From Vulcaniibacterium tengchongense (GTDB lineage: Bacteria; Pseudomonadota; Gammaproteobacteria; Xanthomonadales; Xanthomonadaceae), in the NCBI RefSeq assembly GCF_003814555.1, contig NZ_RKQN01000007.1, positions 1 through 64,000 of the forward strand: a DNA stretch of 64,000 bases. The letters are read 5' to 3'. Under the pieces are notes generated by a model, which did not search any database, was not told the origin of the DNA, and saw nothing but the letters and a program-made list of their open reading frames with translations. The translations under genes and the position numbers were made by a program. Positions 26,624-35,643 of this stretch are shown here, piece by piece (the first letter of the stretch is position 1; the number at the start of each line of letters is the position of its first letter).

Positions 26624-27541
26624 ATGAGCGTCAGCCTCCCGCTACCCGACTACCCCTTCGCTCCGCGCCGCTTCCAGGTCCGCCCCGGTATCGCGATGAG
26701 CTACCTCGACGAGGGCCGGCGCGACGGCGAGGCGGTGGTGATGCTGCACGGCAACCCGTCGTGGAGCTACTACTGGCGCAAGCTGGTGCTCGGCCTGCGC
26801 GATCGCTACCGCTGCATCGTGCCGGACCACGTCGGCATGGGGCTGTCGGACAAGCCGGACGACGCGCCCGGCGCGGCGCCGCGCTACGGCTACACGCTGC
26901 AGTCGCGCATCGACGATCTGGACGCGCTGCTCGCGCACCTGGGCGTGGACGGGCCGGTGACGTTGGCGGTGCACGACTGGGGCGGCGGCATCGGCTTCGG
27001 CTGGGGGCTGCGCCAGGCCGAGCGCATCCGGCGGCTGGTGATCCTCAACACCGGCGCGTTTCCGCTGCCCGCGGCCAAGCCGTTGCCGAAGAGCCTGCGG
27101 TTCGGCCGCGATTCGGCGCTGGGCGCGCTGTCGATCCGCGGCTTCAACGCCTTCGCCGCGGTCGCGGCGCGGGTCGGGGTGGAGCGGCCGATGCCGGCCG
27201 ACGTGCGCCGCGCCTATCTGGCGCCGTACGACTCCTGGGCGAACCGGATCGCGATCCTGCGCTTCGTCCAGGACATCCCGCTCGGCCCGGGCGATGCGGC
27301 CTGGCCGCTGGTGGAGGCGATGGGCCGCAAGCTGCCCGAATACGCCGACCGCCCCGCCTTCATCGGCTGGGGCCTGCGCGATTTCGTGTTCGACCGGCAT
27401 TTCCTGCAAGGCTTCGTCGGCGCCTTGCCGCAGGCGCGGGTGCAGGCGTTCGAGGACGCCGGCCACTACGTGCTCGAGGACAAGGCCGAGGCGCTGGTGC
27501 CGGCGATCCGGGCGTTCCTCGACGCGCATCCGCTGGCATAG
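26624..27541 (+). CDS. oleB: OleB, beta-lactone decarboxylase (haloalkane-dehalogenase fold)
   Basis: A 305-aa alpha/beta hydrolase of the haloalkane-dehalogenase superfamily. Seen: oxyanion motif LHGNPSWSYYW (~41-51), nucleophile Asp118 in VHDWGGG and the late His in DAGHYVLED (~281). OleB converts cis-beta-lactones to cis-olefins in long-chain head-to-head hydrocarbon synthesis. The assignment rests on synteny: oleC and oleD follow in the same direction, with a YkgJ-like gene between. By sequence alone it could be called a haloalkane dehalogenase. The thiolase oleA, normally upstream, is absent here; the accessory island ends at this gene. Confidence 0.85.
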   Translation: MSVSLPLPDYPFAPRRFQVRPGIAMSYLDEGRRDGEAVVMLHGNPSWSYYWRKLVLGLRDRYRCIVPDHVGMGLSDKPDDAPGAAPRYGYTLQSRIDDLDALLAHLGVDGPVTLAVHDWGGGIGFGWGLRQAERIRRLVILNTGAFPLPAAKPLPKSLRFGRDSALGALSIRGFNAFAAVAARVGVERPMPADVRRAYLAPYDSWANRIAILRFVQDIPLGPGDAAWPLVEAMGRKLPEYADRPAFIGWGLRDFVFDRHFLQGFVGALPQARVQAFEDAGHYVLEDKAEALVPAIRAFLDAHPLA

Positions 27542-27644
27542 CGGCAAAGCGGGGCGGCGCTGCTTCCGACGCGGCAGGCGTCGCCGCGGCCGACCGTCAC
27601 GCGGCGGCCGCCGCACATCGATGCGGCGGACGGCGCCCGCCCGC

Positions 27645-28010
27645 TCACGCCGCGATCGGCGGCTCCAGGTCCCAGTCCGCGGGCGTCAGCGCCGGCAGGC
27701 CGTGCGCCAGGCGCGCCTTGTCGCATTGCGGGCTGGGCGCGCCGAACTCCCACGAGGCGGGCACCTCGCGGCAGACGCTGGGCTTGACCGGGTGGATCGC
27801 GCAGCGCGAGCGCACGCCGATCTCGGCGTCGAGGGCGGTGCAGCGCGGCGTCTTCGACGAGGTGCCGCGCATGGCCACCCGGTGCGCATCGAGCTTCTCG
27901 GTCAGGTGCGCGGGGACGGTGCCGCCGAGCGCCGGCTCGGTCTCCGACCAGTGGAAGCTCACGCGGAAATGGGCGCAGCAGGCGCCGCAGGTCAGGCAAG
28001 GATGGCGCAT
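27645..28010 (-). CDS. YkgJ-family cysteine-cluster protein
   Basis: A 121-aa protein with CLTCGACC near the N-terminus (residues 5-12) and further cysteines in PRCTAL, SRCAIH, PSVCREV and SPQCDKA. This is the zinc/iron-sulfur-like cluster pattern of the YkgJ (UPF0153) family. The biochemical role is not established. It is on the strand opposite to oleB and oleC and lies between them, so it is not in their transcript. Start ATG 28010 puts the first cysteine motif at the very N-terminus, as in relatives. Confidence 0.85.
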   Translation of the reverse strand: MRHPCLTCGACCAHFRVSFHWSETEPALGGTVPAHLTEKLDAHRVAMRGTSSKTPRCTALDAEIGVRSRCAIHPVKPSVCREVPASWEFGAPSPQCDKARLAHGLPALTPADWDLEPPIAA

Positions 28011-28133
28011 GCGGCCGTCCCCACGAGGCGAGGTGGTTGGGATAGGCGCGGAATTTTGGGAATCCCCGGGCGCTGCGCAAGAGGCGGGCGCGGGCGACAA
28101 TACCGGCCCTTCCGACCCTGGCGAACGCAGCCG

Positions 28134-29870
28134 ATGGCGCCACACCGCAGTCCCGAGGAAAGCGCCGGCCCCGCCGGAACGGCCCCGGCCTCGGCGGCCG
28201 TCCCGGCCGGAGCGGGCGCGCCCTGCAACATCGCCGCGTCGCTGCCGGAGCTGGCCGCGCGCTTTCCCGAGCGCATCGCCCTGCGCTGCCCCGGCCGCCG
28301 CGGCGCCGACGGCCTGGCGCGCTACGACCTGGGCCTGAGCTACCGCGAGCTGGACGCGCGCAGCGACGCCATCGCCGCCGGACTGGCCCGCCACGGCGTG
28401 GTCCGCGGCACCCGCACCGTGGTGATGGTGCGGCCGACGCCGGAGTTCTTCCTGCTGATGTTCGCGCTGTTCAAGGCCGGGGCGGTACCGGTGCTGGTCG
28501 ATCCGGGGATCGACAGGCGCGCGCTGAAGCAATGCCTGGACGAGGCGCAGCCGCAGGCCTTCATCGGCATTCCGCTGGCGCACGCGGCGCGCGTGGCGCT
28601 GGGCTGGGCGCGCTCGGCGCGCATCCGCATCACCACCGGCGCGCGCGCGTGGTGGGCCGAGGCGACCCTGGCCGGGGTCGAACGCGCCGGCGCCGGCGCG
28701 GGTCCGCAATTGGCGGCGACCGGACCGGACGAGGTCGCCGCGATCCTGTTCACCAGCGGCTCGACCGGCGTGCCCAAGGGCGTGGTCTACCGCCACCGCC
28801 ACTTCGTCGCCCAGGTCGCGATGCTGCGCGAGGCGTTCGGCATCGCGCCCGGCGGCGTCGACCTGCCGACGTTTCCGCCGTTCGCGCTGTTCGACCCGGC
28901 CCTCGGCCTGACCTCGGTGATCCCGGACATGGATCCGACCAAGCCGGCGCGCGCCGATCCGCGCAAGCTGCACGACGCGATCGCGCGCTTCGGCGTGGAC
29001 CAGCTGTTCGGCTCGCCGGCGCTGATGGCGGTGCTGGCGCAGCACGGCGCGCCGCTGCCGACGCTGAGGCGGGTGACTTCGGCCGGCGCCCCGGTGCCGG
29101 CCGCGGTGGTCGCGAAGCTGCGCGAGCTGCTGCCGGCGGATGCGCAGTTCTGGACCCCGTACGGCGCCACCGAATGCCTGCCGGTGGCGGCGATCGAAGC
29201 GCGCGAGCTGCAGGCCACCCGCGCGGCCACCGAGGCCGGCGCCGGCACCTGCGTCGGCCGCGCGGTGGCGCCGAACGTGGTGCGGGTGATCCGCATCGTC
29301 GATGCGCCGATCGAGCGCTGGTCCGACGAGCTGCAGCTCGCGCCCGGCCAGGTCGGCGAGATCACCGTGGCCGGCCCGACCGCGACCGATGCCTATTTCA
29401 ATCGCGATGCGCAGACCCGCCTGGCCAAGATCCGGGAACGCCTGCCCGGCGGCGGCGAGCGCATCGTCCACCGCATGGGCGACGTCGGCTATCTCGACGC
29501 CGAGGGGCGGCTGTGGTTTTGCGGGCGCAAGTCGCACCGGGTCGAGACCGCGCAGGGGCCGCTGTACACCGAGCAGGTCGAGCCGGTGTTCAACGTGCAT
29601 CCGCAGGTGCGCCGCACCGCGCTGGTCGGCATCGGCGCGTTCGGCGCGCAGACGCCGGTGCTGTGCGTCGAGCTGGCGCCCGGCGTGGCCGCGCGCGCGT
29701 GGCCGCGGATCGAGCGCGAGTTGCGCGCGCTGGGCGCCGCGCAGGCGCACACCGCGCGCGTCCAGCGCTTCCTGCGCCACCCGCGCTTTCCGGTGGACAT
29801 CCGCCACAACGCCAAGATCGGGCGCGAGAAGCTGGCGGTGTGGGCGGCGCGGAAAGCGGATGACGAATGA
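28134..29870 (+). CDS. oleC: OleC, beta-lactone synthetase (AMP-ligase family)
   Basis: A 578-aa member of the acyl-adenylate-forming superfamily. Seen: P-loop-like LFTSGSTGVPKG (~207-218), the YGATE motif near residue 345, GDVGYLDAEGRLWFCGR (~454-470) and a C-terminal lysine in HNAKIGREKL. In olefin synthesis OleC activates beta-hydroxy acids and closes the beta-lactone. The oleB/oleD context makes this more likely than a generic fatty-acyl ligase. ATG 28134 is preferred because the upstream open frame is antisense to the YkgJ gene. The first ~35 residues are an Ala/Pro-rich, probably disordered leader. Confidence 0.88.
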   Translation: MAPHRSPEESAGPAGTAPASAAVPAGAGAPCNIAASLPELAARFPERIALRCPGRRGADGLARYDLGLSYRELDARSDAIAAGLARHGVVRGTRTVVMVRPTPEFFLLMFALFKAGAVPVLVDPGIDRRALKQCLDEAQPQAFIGIPLAHAARVALGWARSARIRITTGARAWWAEATLAGVERAGAGAGPQLAATGPDEVAAILFTSGSTGVPKGVVYRHRHFVAQVAMLREAFGIAPGGVDLPTFPPFALFDPALGLTSVIPDMDPTKPARADPRKLHDAIARFGVDQLFGSPALMAVLAQHGAPLPTLRRVTSAGAPVPAAVVAKLRELLPADAQFWTPYGATECLPVAAIEARELQATRAATEAGAGTCVGRAVAPNVVRVIRIVDAPIERWSDELQLAPGQVGEITVAGPTATDAYFNRDAQTRLAKIRERLPGGGERIVHRMGDVGYLDAEGRLWFCGRKSHRVETAQGPLYTEQVEPVFNVHPQVRRTALVGIGAFGAQTPVLCVELAPGVAARAWPRIERELRALGAAQAHTARVQRFLRHPRFPVDIRHNAKIGREKLAVWAARKADDE

Positions 29871-29915
29871 AAGCGAACGAATGGAGAGAACCGGGTGGGC
29901 GGCGCGCGCCGGTAC

Positions 29916-29960
29916 CTCCCGCTCGCGTTCCCCGTCCCTGGTTTTCGGTTCCTGCTCCCT
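29916..29960. repeat. dispersed intergenic repeat, copy 2
   Basis: On the minus strand: AGCAGGAACC, a spacer, CCAGGGACGGGGAACG, then GCGGGAG. Shares its words with 7044-7080. It lies 12 bp upstream of the oleD start codon, in the same orientation relative to the gene as copy 1. Confidence 0.5.
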
Positions 29961-29972
29961 AGGCGAACACGC

Positions 29973-30983
29973 ATGAAGATCCTGGTCACCGGCGGCGGCG
30001 GATTCCTCGGGCAGGCGCTGTGCCGCGGGCTGCGCGAGCGCGGGCACGAAGTGGTCAGCTTCAACCGCGGCTTCTATCCCGCGCTCGAGGCGCTCGGCGT
30101 GCGTCAGGTGCGGGGCGACCTGGCCTCGCGCGATGCGGTGTTCGCTGCGGCGCAGGGCTGCGAGGCCGTGTTCCACAATGCCGCCAAGGCCGGCGCCTGG
30201 GGGCCGTACCGCGACTACCACCTGGCCAACGTGGTCGGCACCGAGCACGTGATCGAGGCCTGCCGCGCGCTCGGCATCCGCCGCCTGGTCTACACCTCCA
30301 CGCCCAGCGTGACCCATCGCGCGACCCATCCGGTCGAAGGCGGCAGCGCCGACGACGTGCCCTACGGCGAAGGCCTGAAGGCACCGTACGCGCTGACCAA
30401 GCAGATCGCCGAGCGGCGCGTGCTGGCGGCGAACGACGCCGCGCTGGCGACGGTTGCGCTGCGCCCGCGCCTGATCTGGGGCCCGGGCGACAACCAGCTG
30501 CTGCCGCGCCTGGTCGAGCGCGCCCGCGCCGGCCGGCTGATGCTGGTCGGCGACGGCCGCAACCGCGTCGACACCACCTATGTCGACAACGCCGCGCAGG
30601 CGCACTTCGACGCCTTCGAACGCCTCGCGCCCGGCGCAGCCTGCGCCGGCCGCGCCTACTTCATCAGCAACGGCGAGCCCAAGCCGCTGCGCGAAATGAT
30701 CGACGCGCTGCTCGCCGCCGCCGGCGCGCCGCCGGTGACCCGCCGCGTGCCGTTCGGCGTGGCCTATGCCGCCGGTGCCGTCTGCGAGGCGCTGTGGCGG
30801 ACGTTGCCGCTGCGCGGCGAGCCGCCGATCACCCGCTTCCTCGCCGAGCAACTGGCGACCACGCACTGGTACGACATGGCCCCGGCGCGGCGCGATTTCG
30901 GCTACGTGCCGAAGGTGTCGATTCACGAGGGGCTCACCCGCCTGAAGGCGGCCTGGACCGCGCCGCGCGCCGTCACCGGCTGA
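29973..30983 (+). CDS. oleD: OleD, NAD(P)-dependent 2-alkyl-3-ketoacid reductase
   Basis: A 336-aa short-chain dehydrogenase of the extended (epimerase/3-beta-HSD) type. The Rossmann motif TGGGGFLG (~6-13) opens the protein, followed by the Asp in GDLASRD, the catalytic Ser/Thr in YTSTPSVTH, and Tyr-x-x-x-Lys in YALTK (~137). OleD reduces the beta-keto acid made by OleA, giving the substrate of OleC. It is the third ole gene in order, 102 bp after oleC with a repeat-like sequence in the spacer. An earlier in-frame ATG/GTG would fall in the repeat; ATG 29973 puts the Rossmann strand at residue 2, as usual. Confidence 0.88.
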   Translation: MKILVTGGGGFLGQALCRGLRERGHEVVSFNRGFYPALEALGVRQVRGDLASRDAVFAAAQGCEAVFHNAAKAGAWGPYRDYHLANVVGTEHVIEACRALGIRRLVYTSTPSVTHRATHPVEGGSADDVPYGEGLKAPYALTKQIAERRVLAANDAALATVALRPRLIWGPGDNQLLPRLVERARAGRLMLVGDGRNRVDTTYVDNAAQAHFDAFERLAPGAACAGRAYFISNGEPKPLREMIDALLAAAGAPPVTRRVPFGVAYAAGAVCEALWRTLPLRGEPPITRFLAEQLATTHWYDMAPARRDFGYVPKVSIHEGLTRLKAAWTAPRAVTG

Positions 30984-31045
30984 CCACCGCCGCTCGGCCA
31001 GGATCGCGACGAGGGCCGACCTGGCCGCGATCACCGGAGGTTCCG

Positions 31046-31204
31046 ATGCTGCGCTACGCCGTCATCTTCTTCGTCATCGCCATCATCGCCGCGGTGCTGG
31101 GCTTCAGCGGCATCGCCGGCACCGCGAGCAACATCGCCTGGATCCTGTTCGTCGTCTTCCTGGTCCTGGCGATCATCTCGATGCTGCGCGGCCGCAGCGT
31201 CTGA
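31046..31204 (+). CDS. DUF1328 (YtjA-like) small membrane protein
   Basis: A 52-aa peptide with two transmembrane helices ([17 protein letters not shown] and [19 protein letters not shown]) separated by GIAGTAS, the hallmark of the DUF1328 family. An ideal ribosome-binding site (CCGGAGG) lies 6 bp before the ATG. Members are short inner-membrane proteins, often stress-linked; the function is not known. It stands alone 62 bp after oleD. Confidence 0.9.
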   Translation: MLRYAVIFFVIAIIAAVLGFSGIAGTASNIAWILFVVFLVLAIISMLRGRSV

Positions 31205-31283
31205 CGCCGCCGCGGGCGCCGCACGCCGGCGCCGGCGGCCGTGCCTCGGGCCTCGCGCGCGCCGGCCGCGGCGGGCGCGAGGC

Positions 31284-31289
31284 TACAAT
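31284..31289 (+). promoter_or_regulatory. TACAAT -10 box of ubiJ, probably leaderless
   Basis: TACAAT ends 5 bp before the ubiJ ATG (31295). Transcription would begin at about the first base of the start codon. No ribosome-binding site visible. Confidence 0.6.
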
Positions 31290-31294
31290 GAGGC

Positions 31295-31966
31295 ATGACC
31301 GAACCGACCTTCTCGCCGCTGGCCGCACTCAAGCCGCTGGCCGGGCGCGCACTCGAGGCCGCGCTGGAGCGCGCGCTCGCGCTCGACCCGGACACGCGCG
31401 CAGGCCTGCGCGCGCTGGAAGGCCGCCGGCTCGCGCTGCACCTGGCCGCGCCGCCGTTGGCGCTGCAGCTGCGGGTGGAGGACGCCCGGCTCCGGGTCGG
31501 GCCGCTCGACGACGCGGCGCCCGACCTGTCGGTACGCGCCACGCTCGGCGGCCTGCTCGCGCAACTGCCGGCCCTGGCCGGGCTGCGCGACGACGCCGCG
31601 CCGGCGCCCGGCAAGCTGCGCATCGAAGGCGACGCCGACCTGGCGCGGCGCCTGCAGCGCCTGGCCGAGCGCTTCGACCCCGATTGGCAGCAGCCGTTCG
31701 CGCAGGCGTTCGGCGACGTGCTCGGCGTGCAGATCGCCGAGGCCTTCGCCGCGGCGTTCCGGCATGCGCGCGACGCCGCCGGCGCCCTGGCCCGCGCCAG
31801 CGCCGAATACGTCACCGAGGAATCGCGCGACGTGGTCGCGCGCGACGAACTGCACGCCTTCTGCGACGACGTCGACGCCCTGCGCGACGACGCCGAGCGC
31901 CTGGCCGCGCGCGTCGCGCGGCTGCGTGCCGCCGCCGGCGGCATCGCGGCGGAGCGCGACGCATGA
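31295..31966 (+). CDS. ubiJ: ubiquinone biosynthesis accessory factor UbiJ
   Basis: A 223-aa protein with an N-terminal SCP2 sterol-carrier-like domain (~10-125: [47 protein letters not shown]) and a C-terminal coiled-coil segment ([17 protein letters not shown]). UbiJ binds hydrophobic ubiquinone intermediates and works with UbiK and the hydroxylases of the Ubi complex in the cytosol. It overlaps ubiB by 4 bp (ATGA), the standard ubiJ-ubiB order of gammaproteobacteria. Confidence 0.9.
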   Translation: MTEPTFSPLAALKPLAGRALEAALERALALDPDTRAGLRALEGRRLALHLAAPPLALQLRVEDARLRVGPLDDAAPDLSVRATLGGLLAQLPALAGLRDDAAPAPGKLRIEGDADLARRLQRLAERFDPDWQQPFAQAFGDVLGVQIAEAFAAAFRHARDAAGALARASAEYVTEESRDVVARDELHAFCDDVDALRDDAERLAARVARLRAAAGGIAAERDA

Positions 31967-33639
31967 GGTCGGCGCTGCGCGCCTGGCGCATCGGCCGCGT
32001 GCTGCTGCGCTACCGCCTCGACGCCCTGCTCGACGACACCCCGGCCGAACGCTGGCTCAAGCTGGCGCGGCCGTTCGTGCCGCGCGCGCCGGGCGAGATC
32101 GCCGCGCTGCCGCGGGGCGCGCGCCTGCGCCTGGCCTTGCAGGAGCTGGGGCCGATCTTCGTCAAGTTCGGGCAGATCCTGTCCACCCGCCGCGACCTGG
32201 TGCCGCCGGACATCGCCGAGGAACTGGCGCTGCTGCAGGACCGGGTCGCGCCGTTCGCCGGCGAGACCGCGCGCGCGATCGTCGAGGCGGCGCTGGGCCG
32301 CCCGATCGCCGAGGCCTTCGCCGGCTTCGACACCGAGCCGCTGGCCTCGGCGTCGATCGCGCAGGTGCATGCGGCGACGCTGCCGCCGGACGCGAACGGC
32401 GCGTCGCGCGAGGTGGTGGTCAAGGTGCTGCGCCCGGGCATCGAGAGGCAGATCGCCGGCGACATCGCCCTGCTCAAGGCGGTCGCCGGCATCGTCGACC
32501 GCACCCACCCCAGCGCCGACAAGATCCGCCCGCGCGCGATCGTCGAGGAGATCGAGAACACCCTCGCCGCCGAGCTGGACCTGCAGCGCGAGGGCGCCAA
32601 CGCCAGCGTGCTGCGCCGGTTCTGGGCGGGCAGCGACGACCTGTACGTGCCGGAGGTGATCTGGTCGCACACCGGCGCGCGCGCGCTGACCCTGGAGCGG
32701 GTGCGCGGCATCCCGGCGGACGACATCGCCGCGCTCGACGCCGCCGGCATCGACCGCCGCGCGCTCGCCGCCAAGGGCGTGCGGGTGTTCTACACCCAGG
32801 TGTTCCGCGACAACTTCTTCCACGCCGACGCCCACGCCGGCAACATCTGGGTCGACAGCGACCCGGCGCGGCGCGCCAACCCGCGCTTCATCGCGCTGGA
32901 CTTCGGCATCATGGGCCAGCTCTCGGACGAGGACCAGTACTACCTCGCCGAGAACTTCATGGCGATCTTCAACCGCGACTACCGCCGCATCGCCGAGCTG
33001 CACGTGCGCGCCGGCTGGATGCCGCCGCACATCCGCATCGACGAGCTGGAGGCGGCCGCCCGCGCGGTGTGCGAGCCGTACTTCACCCGGCCGCTGAGCG
33101 AGATCTCGCTGGCCGAGGTGCTGGTCAAGCTGTTCCGCACCGCGCAGCGCTACGAGCTGACTCTGCAGCCGCAGCTGATCCTGCTGCAGAAGACCCTGCT
33201 CAACATCGAAGGCGTCGGCCGCCTGCTCGACCCGAAGCTCGACATCTGGGCGGTGGCGCGGCCGGTGCTGCAACGCATCCTGCTCGAGCGCTACAGCCCG
33301 CAGCGGCTGGCGCGCGAGTTCCGCAAGCGCCTGCCGGAGCTGGTCACGCACGCGCCGGAGATGCCGCGCCTGCTGCACGCCTGGCTGCTGCAGCAGGTCG
33401 AGGGCCGGCATCCGGTGCAGCTGCACTCGCACGACCTGGCCGAGCTCAACCGCGTGCTGCGCGCGGCGCAGCGGCGCACGGTGGCGGCGGTGCTCGGCGC
33501 CGCGCTGCTGATCGTCGCCGTGGTGCTGTACGGGCTGGAGGCGGGCGGGCCGCGGCTGTGGTCGGTGCCGGCCTCGGCCTGGGTCGCCGGCCTGGGCGGC
33601 GTCTGGGCGCTGCTCGCCGCCTGGCCGCGCGGGCGTTGA
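31963..33639 (+). CDS. ubiB: UbiB, atypical kinase-like protein of ubiquinone synthesis
   Basis: A 558-aa ABC1/ADCK/UbiB protein. Seen: the family's KFGQILSTR motif (~67-75) in place of a normal glycine loop, the Ala-rich loop ([13 protein letters not shown]), the ExD region ([13 protein letters not shown]), the catalytic loop [10 protein letters not shown] and the metal motif ALDFGIMG. Two C-terminal transmembrane helices ([18 protein letters not shown] and [15 protein letters not shown]) anchor it in the inner membrane. It supports synthesis or extraction of ubiquinone precursors through ATPase activity. Coupled to ubiJ by overlap. Confidence 0.95.
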   Translation: MRSALRAWRIGRVLLRYRLDALLDDTPAERWLKLARPFVPRAPGEIAALPRGARLRLALQELGPIFVKFGQILSTRRDLVPPDIAEELALLQDRVAPFAGETARAIVEAALGRPIAEAFAGFDTEPLASASIAQVHAATLPPDANGASREVVVKVLRPGIERQIAGDIALLKAVAGIVDRTHPSADKIRPRAIVEEIENTLAAELDLQREGANASVLRRFWAGSDDLYVPEVIWSHTGARALTLERVRGIPADDIAALDAAGIDRRALAAKGVRVFYTQVFRDNFFHADAHAGNIWVDSDPARRANPRFIALDFGIMGQLSDEDQYYLAENFMAIFNRDYRRIAELHVRAGWMPPHIRIDELEAAARAVCEPYFTRPLSEISLAEVLVKLFRTAQRYELTLQPQLILLQKTLLNIEGVGRLLDPKLDIWAVARPVLQRILLERYSPQRLAREFRKRLPELVTHAPEMPRLLHAWLLQQVEGRHPVQLHSHDLAELNRVLRAAQRRTVAAVLGAALLIVAVVLYGLEAGGPRLWSVPASAWVAGLGGVWALLAAWPRGR

Positions 33640-33775
33640 TCGCGCCGGCGTGCGCGCGCCGGCGCGGGCGAACGTCCCGGGCGATCCGCCCGGCGACGGA
33701 CGCGGCTGGTTGCGCGCGGCTTTGCGCGACACCGGATCCGTGCGCAAAGAAGATCGGCAGGAGCGAGCATCGTCG

Positions 33776-34531
33776 GTGACCACGCCACCCCTTTCCCGCC
33801 CGCCTTCGCAGGCGCATGGGCCGCAGGCGCCGCCCGACGCGGCGTTGCCGGTGCTGTACGCCGACGAACGGCTCGCGGTGGTGAACAAACCGGCCGGCCT
33901 GATGGTGCACGACAGCGCGCTGGCGCGCGGCGAGACCGATTTCGCCGCCGACCGCCTGCGCGCGCAGTTCGGGCGGCCGATCTTCCTGGTGCATCGGCTC
34001 GACCGCGCCACCAGCGGCTGCCTGCTGCTCGCCTTCGACCGCGACACCGCATCCGCCCTGGGCAAGGGGCTGATGTCGCAGGCGGTGGAGAAGGATTACT
34101 GGGCGGTGTGCCGCGGCTGGCCTGAGCCGGAGTTCGTGGTCGACCATCCGCTCGACGGCGGCCCGGGCAAGCCGGAGAAGAAGCCGGCGCGGACCCGCTT
34201 CGCGCGCCTGGCCACCGCCGAACTGGCGCTGCCCTCGGCGGGTTTCGCGACCTCGCGCTACGCGCTGCTGCTGGCGCAGCCGCAGACCGGCCGCTTCCGC
34301 CAGATCCGCCGCCACCTCAAGCACGCCTCGCACCACCTGATCGGCGACACCAGCCACGGCGACGGCCGCCACAACCGCCACTTCCGCATGCTCGGCATCC
34401 ACCGCATGCTGCTGCACGCGCGCCGGTTGGCGTTCGACCATCCGGATGGCCGGCGGATCGAGGCGGTCGCGCCGGTCGATGCCGAGTTCGCCCGTGCGCT
34501 GGCGCTGTTCGCCGGCGCGCCGCCGGCGTAG
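33776..34531 (+). CDS. truC: tRNA pseudouridine-65 synthase TruC (RluA family)
   Basis: A 251-aa RluA-family pseudouridine synthase. Catalytic motif HRLDRATSG (Asp ~76), and the TruC-specific stretch HLKHASHHLIGDTSHGDG with HFRMLGIHRM. Absence of an S4 domain and the length fit TruC (E. coli 260 aa), which modifies position 65 of certain tRNAs. The GTG at 33776 is chosen: CAGGAG lies 12 bp upstream and the first ~15 residues are a short linker; the frame is open further upstream but in low-complexity sequence. RluA cannot be fully excluded. Confidence 0.82.
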   Translation: MTTPPLSRPPSQAHGPQAPPDAALPVLYADERLAVVNKPAGLMVHDSALARGETDFAADRLRAQFGRPIFLVHRLDRATSGCLLLAFDRDTASALGKGLMSQAVEKDYWAVCRGWPEPEFVVDHPLDGGPGKPEKKPARTRFARLATAELALPSAGFATSRYALLLAQPQTGRFRQIRRHLKHASHHLIGDTSHGDGRHNRHFRMLGIHRMLLHARRLAFDHPDGRRIEAVAPVDAEFARALALFAGAPPA

Positions 34532-34563
34532 CCCGGCTCGCATCGCGCGGGGACGGCTCCCTC

Positions 34564-34569
34564 TACAAT
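34564..34569 (+). promoter_or_regulatory. TACAAT -10 box of arfB, probably leaderless
   Basis: TACAAT ends 6 bp before the arfB ATG (34576); no ribosome-binding site and no clear -35. Same geometry as rsgA and ubiJ. Confidence 0.6.
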
Positions 34570-34575
34570 CGCGCC

Positions 34576-34995
34576 ATGCTGCAGGTCGGCCCCCAACTGG
34601 CGATTCCCGAGGACGAACTGGTCGAGCGCTTCGTGCGTTCGTCCGGGCCGGGCGGGCAGAACGTCAACAAGGTCGCGACCGCGGTCGAGCTGCGCTTCGA
34701 CGTGGCCGGCTCGCCGTCGTTGCCCGAGCCCGTGCGCGCGCGCCTGCTGAGCCGGCGCGACCGGCGCCTGACCGCCGACGGCGTGCTGGTGATCGCCGCG
34801 CAGCGCTTCCGCACCCAGGAGCGCAACCGCGAGGACGCGCGCCACCGGCTGGCGGAGTTCCTCGCCGCCGGCCTGGCCGCGCCCAAGCCGCGCAAGCCGA
34901 CCCGGCCGACCCGCGCGGCGGTGCAGCGCCGGCTGGGCGAGAAGCGCGAGCGCGCTACGATCAAGCGCGAACGCGCGCGCCGCGACTGGGACTGA
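34576..34995 (+). CDS. arfB: ArfB (YaeJ) alternative ribosome-rescue hydrolase
   Basis: A 139-aa release-factor-like protein. The GGQ motif sits in RSSGPGGQNVNKVAT (~26-40), giving peptidyl-tRNA hydrolysis. The C-terminal ~40 residues are a basic, lysine/arginine-rich tail (KPRKPTRPTR, then KRERARRDWD) that inserts into the empty mRNA channel of stalled ribosomes. There is no codon-recognition domain, which distinguishes it from RF1/RF2. It lies 26 bp upstream of the acyltransferase and is probably co-transcribed with it. Confidence 0.95.
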   Translation: MLQVGPQLAIPEDELVERFVRSSGPGGQNVNKVATAVELRFDVAGSPSLPEPVRARLLSRRDRRLTADGVLVIAAQRFRTQERNREDARHRLAEFLAAGLAAPKPRKPTRPTRAAVQRRLGEKRERATIKRERARRDWD

Positions 34996-35021
34996 GCCGC
35001 GCCGCCCCGACTGGAGTGCCG

Positions 35022-35630
35022 ATGACCGGAACCGCCGACCTCCCCGTGCTGCCGCTGCCGCCGAACGCGCCGCGGGTGAAGCCCAATGCCTTCAGCCGCT
35101 GGCTCGGCCGCACCGTGCTCAGGCTCGGCGGCTGGCGCATGGTCGGCGCGTTCCCGAACCTGCCCAAGCTGGTGCTGATCGGCGCGCCGCATTCGTCCAA
35201 CTGGGACGGGGTCTGGGGTTTCGCGGCGAAGATGGCGCTGGGGCTGGACATCAAGATCCTCGGCAAGGACTCGCTGTTCAAGGTGCCGCTGCTCGGCCAC
35301 GTGCTGCGCCGGCTGGGCGTGATCCCGGTCGACCGCAGCGCGCCCGCCGGCGTGGTCGAGCAGGCCGCGGAGATGATCCGCCAGGCGCAGCGCTTCTGGT
35401 ACGGCCTGGCCCCGGAGGGCACGCGCAAGCCGGTGGAGCGCTGGAAGCCCGGCTTCTGGCGCATCGCCAAGGCCGCGCAGGTGCCGGTGCTGCCGGCGTA
35501 TTTCCACTACGGCGACAAGGTGATCGGCATCGGCCCGCTGTTCGAGCTGGGCGAGGACATGGGCGCGGACATCGAACGCATCCGCGCCTGGTACCGCACC
35601 GTCTCCAAGGGCAAGAACCACGACGCCTGA
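35022..35630 (+). CDS. lysophospholipid acyltransferase-family protein
   Basis: A 202-aa PlsC-like acyltransferase. Block I is PHSSNWDG with the HxxxxD catalytic pair (~61-66), block II covers GVIPVDR and block III is PEGTRKPVERWKPGF. There is no strong transmembrane segment, so it would associate with the membrane peripherally. It belongs to the short group often annotated as 1-acyl-glycerol-3-phosphate acyltransferase; the true acyl acceptor is unknown. Ribosome-binding site CTGGAG, 6 bp. It is convergent with the LysR regulator. Confidence 0.85.
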   Translation: MTGTADLPVLPLPPNAPRVKPNAFSRWLGRTVLRLGGWRMVGAFPNLPKLVLIGAPHSSNWDGVWGFAAKMALGLDIKILGKDSLFKVPLLGHVLRRLGVIPVDRSAPAGVVEQAAEMIRQAQRFWYGLAPEGTRKPVERWKPGFWRIAKAAQVPVLPAYFHYGDKVIGIGPLFELGEDMGADIERIRAWYRTVSKGKNHDA

Positions 35631-35643
35631 GCCGCGCGGGGGC